Below are positions 54,746 through 62,651 of a DNA stretch of 64,000 nt, in pieces; the first letter of the stretch is position 1; every line of letters begins with the position of its first letter. Source of the stretch: Desulfovibrio legallii (GTDB lineage Bacteria > Desulfobacterota > Desulfovibrionia > Desulfovibrionales > Desulfovibrionaceae); contig NZ_FNBX01000010.1 in the NCBI RefSeq assembly GCF_900102485.1, forward strand, positions 1-64,000, given 5' to 3'. The notes below the pieces were generated by a model. The model made no database searches, had not been told where the DNA came from, and worked only from the letters and a program-made list of their open reading frames with translations. The position numbers were made by a program, and so were the translations under genes.

Positions 54746-55606
54746 ATGCCGGAATTGCCTGAAGTGGAAACCGTGGCCCGCACCCTGCGGCCGCAGGTGC
54801 TGGGCTGTCGTCTGGGCGCGGCCCGGGCGCTGCGCGCGAGCAGCCTGCACCCTTTAAGCCTGCCCCTGGAGCGCCTGGACGGCGTGCGGGTGGCGGCAGT
54901 GGGGCGGCGCGGCAAACTGCTTTTGCTGGATTTGGACCCGGGTGCAGCCGTAGACGCGGCCCTGCGCGCGGCCACGGGCCTGCGCCTGGCCATCCACCTG
55001 CGCATGACAGGCCGGGTGCGCACGGTGGACGCGGCCTGCGCGCCGGGGCCGTACACCCGCTGCGTTTTTGCCTTCCGCACGCCCGCCGGGGAGGCGCGGC
55101 AATTGTTCTTTGACGATGTGCGGGCCTTTGGCCTGGTGCTGGCCGCCACGCCGGACATCCTGGCCCGCTGGTCCTTCTGGCGGGATCTGGGGCCGGAGCC
55201 GCTGGAGCTTGGGGCGGCGGATTTCGCAGCCCTGCTGCGGAGCCGCAGATCCGCCCTCAAGGCCGTGCTGCTGGACCAGAAGACCATTGCGGGCGTGGGC
55301 AACATTTATGCGGACGAAAGCCTGTTTGCCGCCGGGTTGGACCCCCGCCGCAAGGCGGACAGCCTTACCCCCGCCCAGAGCGCCCGTCTGCTGGCCTGCC
55401 TCAAGGACGTGCTGCTGCGTTCCATAGCCCAGTGCGGCAGCTCCATCCGCGACTACCGCGACGCCAACGGCGACGTGGGCGCATTTCAGAACTGTTTTGC
55501 CGTCTATGGCCGGGGCGGGGAGGCCTGCACCCGTTGCGGCAGGCCTTTGCAGAAGCTCCGGGTGGCGGGCCGCGCCACGGTCTGCTGCCCGCACTGCCAG
55601 CGCTGA
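54746..55606 (+). CDS. mutM: Formamidopyrimidine-DNA glycosylase
   Basis: This 286-residue base-excision repair enzyme removes 8-oxoguanine. The catalytic N-terminal Pro2 and Glu3 (MPELPEVETVART) and the C-terminal zinc finger CTRC...CPHC are intact, with LDQKTIAGVGNIYADE in the middle. It converges on the acetolactate-synthase-like gene. Confidence 0.97.
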   Translation: MPELPEVETVARTLRPQVLGCRLGAARALRASSLHPLSLPLERLDGVRVAAVGRRGKLLLLDLDPGAAVDAALRAATGLRLAIHLRMTGRVRTVDAACAPGPYTRCVFAFRTPAGEARQLFFDDVRAFGLVLAATPDILARWSFWRDLGPEPLELGAADFAALLRSRRSALKAVLLDQKTIAGVGNIYADESLFAAGLDPRRKADSLTPAQSARLLACLKDVLLRSIAQCGSSIRDYRDANGDVGAFQNCFAVYGRGGEACTRCGRPLQKLRVAGRATVCCPHCQR

Positions 55607-55661
55607 ACCGTGCGGGGCGAACGCAGGTTGGAGCTTGCGGCGTTTCAAGGCTGGAATGCGC

Positions 55662-57338
55662 TCAGAGCGAATCCATGAGGCAAAGGGCCGGGGTCAGCTC
55701 GCCCAGGGTGTCGATCAGGGCCATGTTTTCGCTGTAGTCCACGGGGCAGGCCACCAGGGAGACGCCAGGCTCGTCCAGAGCCTGCTGCAGGGTGGGGCGC
55801 AGCGCCGCCGCGCTTTCCACGCGGTAGCCCTTGGCCCCGAAGCTGGCCGCGTAGGCCGTGAAATCCGGATTGCCGAAGTCCACGCAGGCGTGTGAGCCTG
55901 AGGCCATGTCCATCTTCCACTTGATAAGGCCGTAGCTGTTGTCCACCCAGATCAGAATTTTGAGGGGGATGTTCTCGCGCACGGCGGTTTCCATTTCCTG
56001 CGAATTCATGAGAAAGCTGCCGTCGCCCATGACGGCCAGAACCTTGCGCTCCGGCCGGGCCAGGTGCGCGCCTATGGCCCCCGGCAGGGAGAAGCCCATG
56101 GTGGAAAGCCCGTTGGAAACCAGGCAGGTGAGCGGGGCGTAGGTGGGGTAGAGGCGGGCCATCCACATCTTTATGGCCCCCGTGTCGGCCAGCACGATGT
56201 CCTCGTCGCCCATGACGGCGCGGATGTCGGCCACCAGGCGCTGGGGCTTGAGGGGGAAGGCGTCGCTGGCGCGGCCCTTGGCCAGCTCCGCCTCCACCAG
56301 CTGGCGGATGGTGGCCCCGCGCCCGGCCGAGAGCAGCGCGCCTTCGCCCAGCGCCTTGGAGAGCGCCGCCAGGGCCAGGCCCGCGTCTGCCGTGATGTTG
56401 ACGGCGGTGGCGTAGTGGGCGTCCGTATCCGGCAGAAACGTGTTGATGTGGATGATGGTCTTGTCGCCGCGGGGGTTGATGCGCTCCGGGGCAAATTCCT
56501 GGAGTTCGTAGCCCACGGAAAGGATCACGTCCGCCTGGTCAAAGGCGCAGTTTTCATAGTCGTGCCGCATGAAGCCGATGACGCCCAGGGATTGGGGGCT
56601 GCGGTCGCTGATGACGCCCTTGCCCATAAAGGTGGTGGCCACAGGCACCTGGTAGCGTTCGGCAAAGGCCGCCAGCACCGGGGCGTTGCCCGTGCGGGCC
56701 ACACCGTGCCCGGCCAGGATCACGGGTTTGCGCGCGGCGCGCAAAAGGCGCGCGGCCTCGGTTACCGCCGCCGGGGAGGGGATGGCCTTGGCGTTTGCCG
56801 CCGTGGGCAGGGGGCGGGCCCCAGCCGGAACCGGGGCGGCCTCCACGTCTTCCGGCAGGGCCAGGTAGGCCGCGCCGGGGCGTTCCTCCTGCGCGGTCTG
56901 GAAGGCCTTGCGCACCATTTCCGGCAGGGATTGCGGGGTGAGCACCGTGTCCGCCCACTTGGTCACGGGGCGGAACATGCCCACCAGGTCAACGATCTGG
57001 TGTGATTCCTTATAGATGCGTTTGAGGCCCACCTGGGCGGAAAGGGCCAGCAGGGGGCTTGAATTGGTTTGCGCGTCGGCCACGCCCTGGAGCAGGTTAA
57101 TGGCCCCAGGCCCCAGGGTGGCGGAGCAGACCCCGGCCTGGCCCGTAAGGCGGCCGTAAATATCGGCCATAAAGGCCGCGCCCTGCTCATGCCGGGCCAG
57201 GATGAAGCGGATGTCGCCCGAATCGGCTATGGCGCGCACCAGATGGATGTTTTCCTCGCCGGGAATGCCGAAAACGTAGTGGACGCCCTCGGCCCGCAGG
57301 CAGTCCACCAGCAGTTGGGCCACGGTCTGTTCCTTCAT
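55662..57338 (-). CDS. Thiamine-diphosphate enzyme, acetolactate synthase-like
   Basis: About 558 residues, a three-domain ThDP enzyme. The catalytic Glu is in GEENIHLVRA-ARHEQGAAFM, and the ThDP-binding motif is VMGDGSFLMNSQEMETAVRE (about 430-450). The start MKEQTVAQLLVDCL has GGAGGGG six bases upstream. It resembles anabolic or catabolic acetolactate synthase large subunits, but no regulatory subunit gene is adjacent. The substrate is therefore uncertain. Confidence 0.85.
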   Translation of the reverse strand: MKEQTVAQLLVDCLRAEGVHYVFGIPGEENIHLVRAIADSGDIRFILARHEQGAAFMADIYGRLTGQAGVCSATLGPGAINLLQGVADAQTNSSPLLALSAQVGLKRIYKESHQIVDLVGMFRPVTKWADTVLTPQSLPEMVRKAFQTAQEERPGAAYLALPEDVEAAPVPAGARPLPTAANAKAIPSPAAVTEAARLLRAARKPVILAGHGVARTGNAPVLAAFAERYQVPVATTFMGKGVISDRSPQSLGVIGFMRHDYENCAFDQADVILSVGYELQEFAPERINPRGDKTIIHINTFLPDTDAHYATAVNITADAGLALAALSKALGEGALLSAGRGATIRQLVEAELAKGRASDAFPLKPQRLVADIRAVMGDEDIVLADTGAIKMWMARLYPTYAPLTCLVSNGLSTMGFSLPGAIGAHLARPERKVLAVMGDGSFLMNSQEMETAVRENIPLKILIWVDNSYGLIKWKMDMASGSHACVDFGNPDFTAYAASFGAKGYRVESAAALRPTLQQALDEPGVSLVACPVDYSENMALIDTLGELTPALCLMDSL

Positions 57339-57460
57339 GCGCCCCTCCAAGATATTGAGATGTGTTCCTGACACGCTATCAGGGAGCGGCGGGAAAGAAA
57401 AGCCCGCGCGGGCTTGCGGCAGAGGCCGCTTGCCCCTATTCTGCGGCCTGTGGAGGAGCT

Positions 57461-58807
57461 ATGAACGCATATGCTGCACAGTGGGAGCGCCTTCTGGCCC
57501 CGTGGCGCAAGACGGGCGAGGGGCGGCGGCTGGACGCGCCGGACGCCGTGCGCAATCCTTTTCTGGTGGATTACGACCGCCTGGCCTTTTCCAGCTCGTT
57601 CCGGCGGCTGGCGCGGAAAACGCAGGTCCATCCCCTGGTGCGCAACGACCACATCCACAATCGCCTGACCCACTCGCTGGAAGTGGGCTGCGTGGGCCGC
57701 TCCCTGGCCATGACGGCCGGGGCCGCCCTGCGGGAGCGCGGTGATCTGCCCGCCCCCTACGGGCCGGAACACCTGGGGCAGATCGTGCAGGCCGCCTGCC
57801 TGGCCCATGACATCGGCAACCCGCCCTTCGGCCACGCCGGGGAGGAAGCCATCCGCGACTGGTTTTGCGATCCTGAGCTCCAGCGCCGGTATTTTTACGC
57901 CCTTTCCCGCGCGGAGCAGGCCGATTTTGAGGCTTTTGACGGCAACGCCCAGGGCTTCCGGGTCATCAACGCGCTGGAGAACAATAAGGATCGCGGCGGG
58001 CTGCGCCTGACCTTTCCGGTCATCGCCAGCCTGGTCAAATACCCCCGCTCAGCCCATGAGGCCTTGGGCCAGGGCAGCCACAAATTCAATTTTTATATGG
58101 CGGAGCGGGAACTTTTTGCCGAGGTGTTCGGGGTTCTGGGCCTGGGGGAGGGCCCCTGGCGGCGGCATCCGCTCTCTTACCTGCTGGAGGCGGCGGACGA
58201 CATCTGCTACCGCATCATTGACATGGAGGATGCGCGCGAGCTGCGCATCATCGGCTACGCGGATCTGCGCGCGGTTATGGAGCCGCTGCTGGCAAAGAAG
58301 GGCGGCGCGGCCGGACTTGAGCTCCTGGATTCGGACCGCCGGCGCGCCGGCATGTTGCGCACCCTGGCCATGGGGGAGATCATCCCCTCTGTGGCGCTGA
58401 CCTTTGCGCAGCACTATGAGGAAATCATGCGCGGGGAACTGGAGGGCGACCTGCTGCGCCACGCCCAGCCGCAGGTGCGGACCTTTATGGACGCCGCCAA
58501 AGAGATATTCACCAGCAAAATCATGAACAACCCAGAGAAAACCGCGCTGGAAATAGGCACTTATACCTTGTACCGGCGGCTTCTGGACGTCTTTATCCCC
58601 GCCTGCCACAATTCATGCAAGCGCCTGCCCATGAGCTACCGTGAAACCCGCGCCCTGACCCTCATGGGGGCCAACGCGCCGGGCGCGGACGACGACCTTT
58701 ACACCGCCTACCTGCGCGTGGTGGACTTTATTTCCGGCATGACCGACGACTACGCGGCCTTTGTTTCCCGTCAGTTTTCCGGCACCTCCGGCGGGCGGAA
58801 CCCGTAG
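57461..58807 (+). CDS. dgt: Deoxyguanosinetriphosphate triphosphohydrolase-like protein
   Basis: This 448-residue HD-domain enzyme splits dGTP or other dNTPs to nucleoside and tripolyphosphate. HNRLTHSLEV and LAHDIGNPPFGHAGE hold the metal ligands. GGAGGAG lies just before the ATG. It is divergent from the acetolactate-synthase-like gene and convergent with cysC. DGTPases influence nucleotide pools and phage resistance, but the exact role is not shown here. Confidence 0.93.
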   Translation: MNAYAAQWERLLAPWRKTGEGRRLDAPDAVRNPFLVDYDRLAFSSSFRRLARKTQVHPLVRNDHIHNRLTHSLEVGCVGRSLAMTAGAALRERGDLPAPYGPEHLGQIVQAACLAHDIGNPPFGHAGEEAIRDWFCDPELQRRYFYALSRAEQADFEAFDGNAQGFRVINALENNKDRGGLRLTFPVIASLVKYPRSAHEALGQGSHKFNFYMAERELFAEVFGVLGLGEGPWRRHPLSYLLEAADDICYRIIDMEDARELRIIGYADLRAVMEPLLAKKGGAAGLELLDSDRRRAGMLRTLAMGEIIPSVALTFAQHYEEIMRGELEGDLLRHAQPQVRTFMDAAKEIFTSKIMNNPEKTALEIGTYTLYRRLLDVFIPACHNSCKRLPMSYRETRALTLMGANAPGADDDLYTAYLRVVDFISGMTDDYAAFVSRQFSGTSGGRNP

Positions 58808-58817
58808 GGCCGCCGCG

Positions 58818-59396
58818 CTACAGCGCAATGCAGGGCCGCAGCACGGGGCGCGCAGGCGGCAGGGCCGGGCGGGTTTCGTCCTGTCCCTCCAGGGCGTCCA
58901 GGGTCAGGTTGCGCAGCAGCTCATAACACTCCGCCAGGGTGCGGCGATCCGTATCGATAACGGCGTGGGCCTCGCGCGGGGCGTCAAAAGCGTCGGAAAC
59001 GCCGGAAAGCCGGTCTACTCGCCCCTGGGCGGCGGCGCTGTACAGCCCCTTGGTGTCGCGCTGCAGCAGGGTGGCGAGCCCGCAGCGCACCCAGACCTCG
59101 CGGTAGCGGGGCAGCAGCTCGCGGTTTTTGCGGCGCATGTCCGCATAGGGCGTGATGGCCGCCACAATGCAGACCCGGCCCAGGGCCTGCTCCCTGGCGG
59201 CGGCGTCGCGCAGGGCGTCAATGTTGCGGCGGCGGTCCTCCGGCCGGAAGCCGTGGAAGCCGTGTTCGCGCCGGAAGCGGTCGCCGTCCAGCAGGGTCGT
59301 GGCCTGGCCCCGGCCCTCCAGATAAAGGCGCAACAGGGAACCGAGGGTGGTTTTGCCGCTGCCGGAAAGCCCCAGCAGCCAGATGACGGGCGTCAT
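58818..59396 (-). CDS. cysC: Adenylylsulfate kinase
   Basis: This 192-residue P-loop kinase makes PAPS from APS and ATP. The Walker A motif is GLSGSGKTTL (about 8-17), with DGDRFRREHGFH-type segment RFRREHGFHGF and TPYADMRRKNRE. In sulfate reducers the energy pathway uses APS reductase, so a separate APS kinase suggests PAPS-dependent sulfation or another use. No cysN, cysD or sulfotransferase is nearby. AGAGG lies six bases before the ATG, and a strong hairpin with a T-run is just upstream. Confidence 0.93.
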   Translation of the reverse strand: MTPVIWLLGLSGSGKTTLGSLLRLYLEGRGQATTLLDGDRFRREHGFHGFRPEDRRRNIDALRDAAAREQALGRVCIVAAITPYADMRRKNRELLPRYREVWVRCGLATLLQRDTKGLYSAAAQGRVDRLSGVSDAFDAPREAHAVIDTDRRTLAECYELLRNLTLDALEGQDETRPALPPARPVLRPCIAL

Positions 59397-59413
59397 GACA
59401 ACCTCTTTATGGT

Positions 59414-59448
59414 AAAAAAGGGGAACGGAATCTCCGCTCCCCCTTTTT
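59414..59448 (-). terminator. Hairpin with U-tract between mltD and cysC
   Basis: GGGG and CGGA at 59420-59429 pair with TCCG and CCCC at 59432-59442, flanked by A- and T-runs on both sides. On the minus strand the U-tract ends about 18 bases before the cysC start. It may terminate the mltD transcript. Because it leaves no room for a cysC promoter downstream, cysC may instead be transcribed through it, as an attenuator. Confidence 0.75.
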
Positions 59449-59554
59449 GCAAAAAAGCTGCCAATATTTATAATGACTGTATTTTATTAAATAATATTGT
59501 TTTCTGCGACGGCCGACGGCAGTTTTGACCCACCGGATCCGGCCGCGCGCCGGG

Positions 59555-61165
59555 TTACTGGCGCACCACCAGGGTCGCGCCCGCCCGCAAGGATTTGGGG
59601 TCCACCTTGTTCCAGCGTTGCAGGTCTTCCACGCTCACGTTGTGGGCGCGGGCGATTTTCCACAGGTTGTCGTTGCTCTGCACGGTGTAGACCCGGCGTC
59701 CGCCGTCGGCGTTTTTGTTGGCCACAGTGCGGGGCGCGGAGCCGCCGCGGCCGGGAATGCGCAGCTCCGCTCCGGCGTGGATCCTGTTGGGGTTGGCTAT
59801 GCCGTTGTATTCCTGCAGGTCCTGGACGCTCACCCCATAGCGCCGGGCCACGGCGTAAAGGGTTTCATCCGCCCGCAGGGTGTGGCGGGCGTCCTTGCCC
59901 TGGCCCTGCCCTGCGCGGGCCACGGCGCTGGGGGCTTTTCCTTTTTTGCCGGGCGCGGGGCGGGCGTCCAGGGCGGCCACGGCCCGGGCGGACATGTCCG
60001 CTGAGCGGGGCACCAGCACGGTTTCGCCCGCGCGCAGGCTGCCGTTGCCGGGGTTCAGCGCGCGCAGGCGCGCTTCCGGCACGCCGCAGCGGCGGCTGAT
60101 TTTGCTCCAGGAATCGGCGCTGCTGCCCACCCGCGCCACAGTCCAGCCCGCGTAGGGCGCGCACTGGGGGGAGCGCAGAAAGGCCGTGGCTTCTCCTTCG
60201 CGCATGGCGGGGAGATAGACAAAGGTGCTGCGGCTTGTATCGGAAATGGGGCGCTTGTGGTGAGGGTTGTAAGAGCGGAAGTCTTCCCAGTCCAGGCGGC
60301 AGGCTTTGGCCAGGGCCATGAGGTCCGTGCCCGGCCGGGCCGTAAAGCGCCGCACTTCCGGCGCGGTTTCCGGATTGACGGGGGTAAAGCCCAGCTGGGG
60401 CAGATTGCGCATAATTTTGGTCACGGCCATGAAGCGGGGCACATATTGCTTGGTCTCCTCCCGCAGCCGGGCTTTGTCGTCCAGCATATGGTTGCGGGCC
60501 CTGACCTCAAAAAAATCCTTGCCGCCCGTGCCCTGCATGGCGCGGCCCATCTTGCCCTCGCCCGCGTTGTAGGCGGCGATGGCCGTGGGCCAGTCGCCGA
60601 ACTCGCCGTAGAGTTTCTGCAGATAATCCGCCGCCGCCTCGGTGGATTGGTAAGGGTCCAGGCGTTCGTCCGTCCACCAGTCCTGGGTCAGGCCGTACTG
60701 CCGCCCCGTGGAGGGCATGAACTGCCAGGCCCCGGCCGCGCCTGCGGGCGATTTGGCGTCGGGCCGGTAGCCGCTTTCCACAATGGCCAGATAGGCCAGG
60801 TCTTCCGGCATGCCGCGAGAGCGGAAAACCTTGCGGGCATAGGCCAGGTAGTGCTCCGCCCGCTTGGAAAAGACCTGCATGGTGGGGCGGCCCTGGCGCA
60901 GAAAATATTTGTACTGGCGGGCCACATCGGGCATGGCCGCCTGCGGAATATCCTTGTCCACATGGCCGGCGGATTTGAGCGCGGCCAGCTCCGCGTTGGA
61001 GAGGGGCGGAGAATTGTCCTCGGGCACCAGGAGCGAGGGCATGTTGCCCTTGTCCCCCGCGCCCTGGCGCGAGGCGCAGCCCCCGGCCAGCACAAGGCAG
61101 CAGCAGACAAGCAGAAACAATCCCCGAACCGTTGCCGGCTGTTGCCGGCTCCCAAGGCGATCCAT
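59555..61165 (-). CDS. mltD: LysM-containing lytic transglycosylase (MltD type)
   Basis: About 536 residues with a lipoprotein signal (LVLAGGC, lipidated Cys near residue 32). The SLT domain (about 105-235) has the catalytic Glu in AIVESGYRPDAKSP and AGAAGAWQFMP. A second region (about 290-360) and two clear C-terminal LysM repeats (about 435-485 and 490-536) follow, with a weaker one around 365-410. It cleaves peptidoglycan. The start was chosen by GGAGA six bases upstream. Confidence 0.93.
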   Translation of the reverse strand: MDRLGSRQQPATVRGLFLLVCCCLVLAGGCASRQGAGDKGNMPSLLVPEDNSPPLSNAELAALKSAGHVDKDIPQAAMPDVARQYKYFLRQGRPTMQVFSKRAEHYLAYARKVFRSRGMPEDLAYLAIVESGYRPDAKSPAGAAGAWQFMPSTGRQYGLTQDWWTDERLDPYQSTEAAADYLQKLYGEFGDWPTAIAAYNAGEGKMGRAMQGTGGKDFFEVRARNHMLDDKARLREETKQYVPRFMAVTKIMRNLPQLGFTPVNPETAPEVRRFTARPGTDLMALAKACRLDWEDFRSYNPHHKRPISDTSRSTFVYLPAMREGEATAFLRSPQCAPYAGWTVARVGSSADSWSKISRRCGVPEARLRALNPGNGSLRAGETVLVPRSADMSARAVAALDARPAPGKKGKAPSAVARAGQGQGKDARHTLRADETLYAVARRYGVSVQDLQEYNGIANPNRIHAGAELRIPGRGGSAPRTVANKNADGGRRVYTVQSNDNLWKIARAHNVSVEDLQRWNKVDPKSLRAGATLVVRQ

Positions 61166-61305
61166 AGCGTTCTCCATAGGCCTCGTCGGCTTGCCAGGGG
61201 CCGCCGAGATGCCGTAGACCATCGTCTGGATGTTGGCGCGGCCGCAAGGCCGCTGGTTACCTTTTTCGGCCGCCCCCTGCGGCCCGTGCCCGCGTGGAGA
61301 CGCCC

Positions 61306-62130
61306 ATGTCCCATATTGACGACGCAGCTCCGCTGCTTCCCGGCCTCAAGCCCGTGCTGGAGCTTTTGTCCAGCGATCCGCAACACATCGACTGCGTGTT
61401 CTGCAAAAAAGGCCTGCGCGGCCCCGAGGCCCTGGCGGTGCAGGCCCTCTGCCGGGAGCGCGGCGTGCGCTTTACCCTGGTGGACGCGGTCGCCCTGGAC
61501 CGCCTGTGCCGCCCCATCCACGGCGGCGATCGCGCCGGGGGAGGCCGCACGCCCGTGGCCCATCAGGGGGTGGTGGCCCGGCTGACCGCGGCGGTTTTCT
61601 GCGAGCTCCCTGAGCTGCTGGCCGCAGCGGCGGAAGCGCCCCTGCCGCTCATTGTGGCCCTGGACCAGGTGCAGGACCCCGGCAACGTGGGCACGCTTTG
61701 CCGCACGCTCTATGCCCTGGGCGGTGCGGGGCTTCTGCTGCCGCGCCACAACAGCGCCTACCTGGGCCCGGCCGCCCGGCGGGCCGCCGCCGGGGCCCTG
61801 GAGCGTTTGCCCGTGGCCCGGGCGACCAACCTGGCCCGCGCCCTGGACAGCGCCGAAGAAGCAGGTTTTGCCGTGTACGGCGCAGGGGTGGGGCCAGGCT
61901 CCACGGACGCTTTTGCCGCGCCTTTGCGCCTGCCCGCCGTGCTGGTGCTGGGCAATGAGGACAAAGGCCTGCGGCCCGGCGTGCTCAAGCGCTGCAGCAC
62001 GGTGCTGCGCATTCCGCTGGCCCGGCCCTTTGATTCGCTCAACGTCGCTCAGGCCGGGGCCATTTTGCTGGGGCTGACCGCGGCGCGGCGTCATATGGCC
62101 GGTGGCGCTTTTTTGCCGACGCAAAACTGA
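61306..62130 (+). CDS. SpoU/TrmH-family RNA 2'-O-ribose methyltransferase
   Basis: This 274-residue SPOUT-class enzyme has an N-terminal substrate-binding domain (about 1-105) and the SpoU core with ALDQVQDPGNVGTLCRTL, GNEDKGL and IPLARPFDSLNVA, which form the knotted AdoMet site. The start MSHIDDAAPLL has GGAG seven bases upstream. Whether it acts on 23S rRNA (RlmB type) or tRNA is not clear. A strong terminator follows. Confidence 0.9.
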   Translation: MSHIDDAAPLLPGLKPVLELLSSDPQHIDCVFCKKGLRGPEALAVQALCRERGVRFTLVDAVALDRLCRPIHGGDRAGGGRTPVAHQGVVARLTAAVFCELPELLAAAAEAPLPLIVALDQVQDPGNVGTLCRTLYALGGAGLLLPRHNSAYLGPAARRAAAGALERLPVARATNLARALDSAEEAGFAVYGAGVGPGSTDAFAAPLRLPAVLVLGNEDKGLRPGVLKRCSTVLRIPLARPFDSLNVAQAGAILLGLTAARRHMAGGAFLPTQN

Positions 62131-62195
62131 TAAAGCAAAAAGCGCGCCAATGCGCTGGGCAAAACCTACACAAAAAATCTATCGTCCACAATAGT

Positions 62196-62232
62196 AAAAA
62201 GGGGGAACATAAACCATGTTCCCCCTTTTTTA
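62196..62232. terminator. Bidirectional rho-independent terminator
   Basis: GGGGGAACAT (62201-62210) pairs with ATGTTCCCCC (62216-62225) around AAACC, flanked by AAAAA on the left and TTTTTT on the right. It lies 66 bases after the SpoU gene stop codon. Confidence 0.9.
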
Positions 62233-62651
62233 TTCTTTTCTTGCAGTCTAAAAATTTTCTAGAATTACTTTATGTAATCGCTATAAAATAGAACGTCCCT
62301 GCAAAAGCAGGCAAGTGGATTGTTATCGCTATTGCATGCGGTGCTGCGCGTGCGGTGGCGCAGCCCCTTGGCGCATCCCGCCTGATTTATGGTTCTGGCG
62401 CGGGCAGCGGGCTCGCGCAGCGCGGCGGCGAAGCATTTTTGTGCCGCATTTGGGCATGATGTGTCATATTTGTATTGTCGCGCTGTGCGAGCGCTGCGGG
62501 CTTTGACGCAAAGTTGTAACGATTGCGCAAAGATGCAAATCCTCTGTGCGTGGTATGGAGCCTGCAATGCCCAAACAATCTGCGGCCGCTGTGGCCTGTA
62601 TCGCGCGCTGCGCGCCTGGTTTGGCACTTACAGATAACGGAGGGATGTATA
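62233..62651. other. Long non-coding region before the HAD gene
   Basis: About 420 bases without a recognisable gene. The first 60 bases are AT-rich. A small perfect hairpin (CCCTGC-AAA-GCAGG, around 62295-62310) is followed by GC-rich sequence with scattered inverted repeats. It must hold the promoter for the next gene, and a small RNA is possible but not supported by any recognised motif. Confidence 0.35.

Noticed and set aside
62622..62638. TGGCAC sequence resembling a sigma-54 -24 element
   Set aside because: The -12 element TTGCA is missing at the required spacing (the sequence continues TTACAGATAA).
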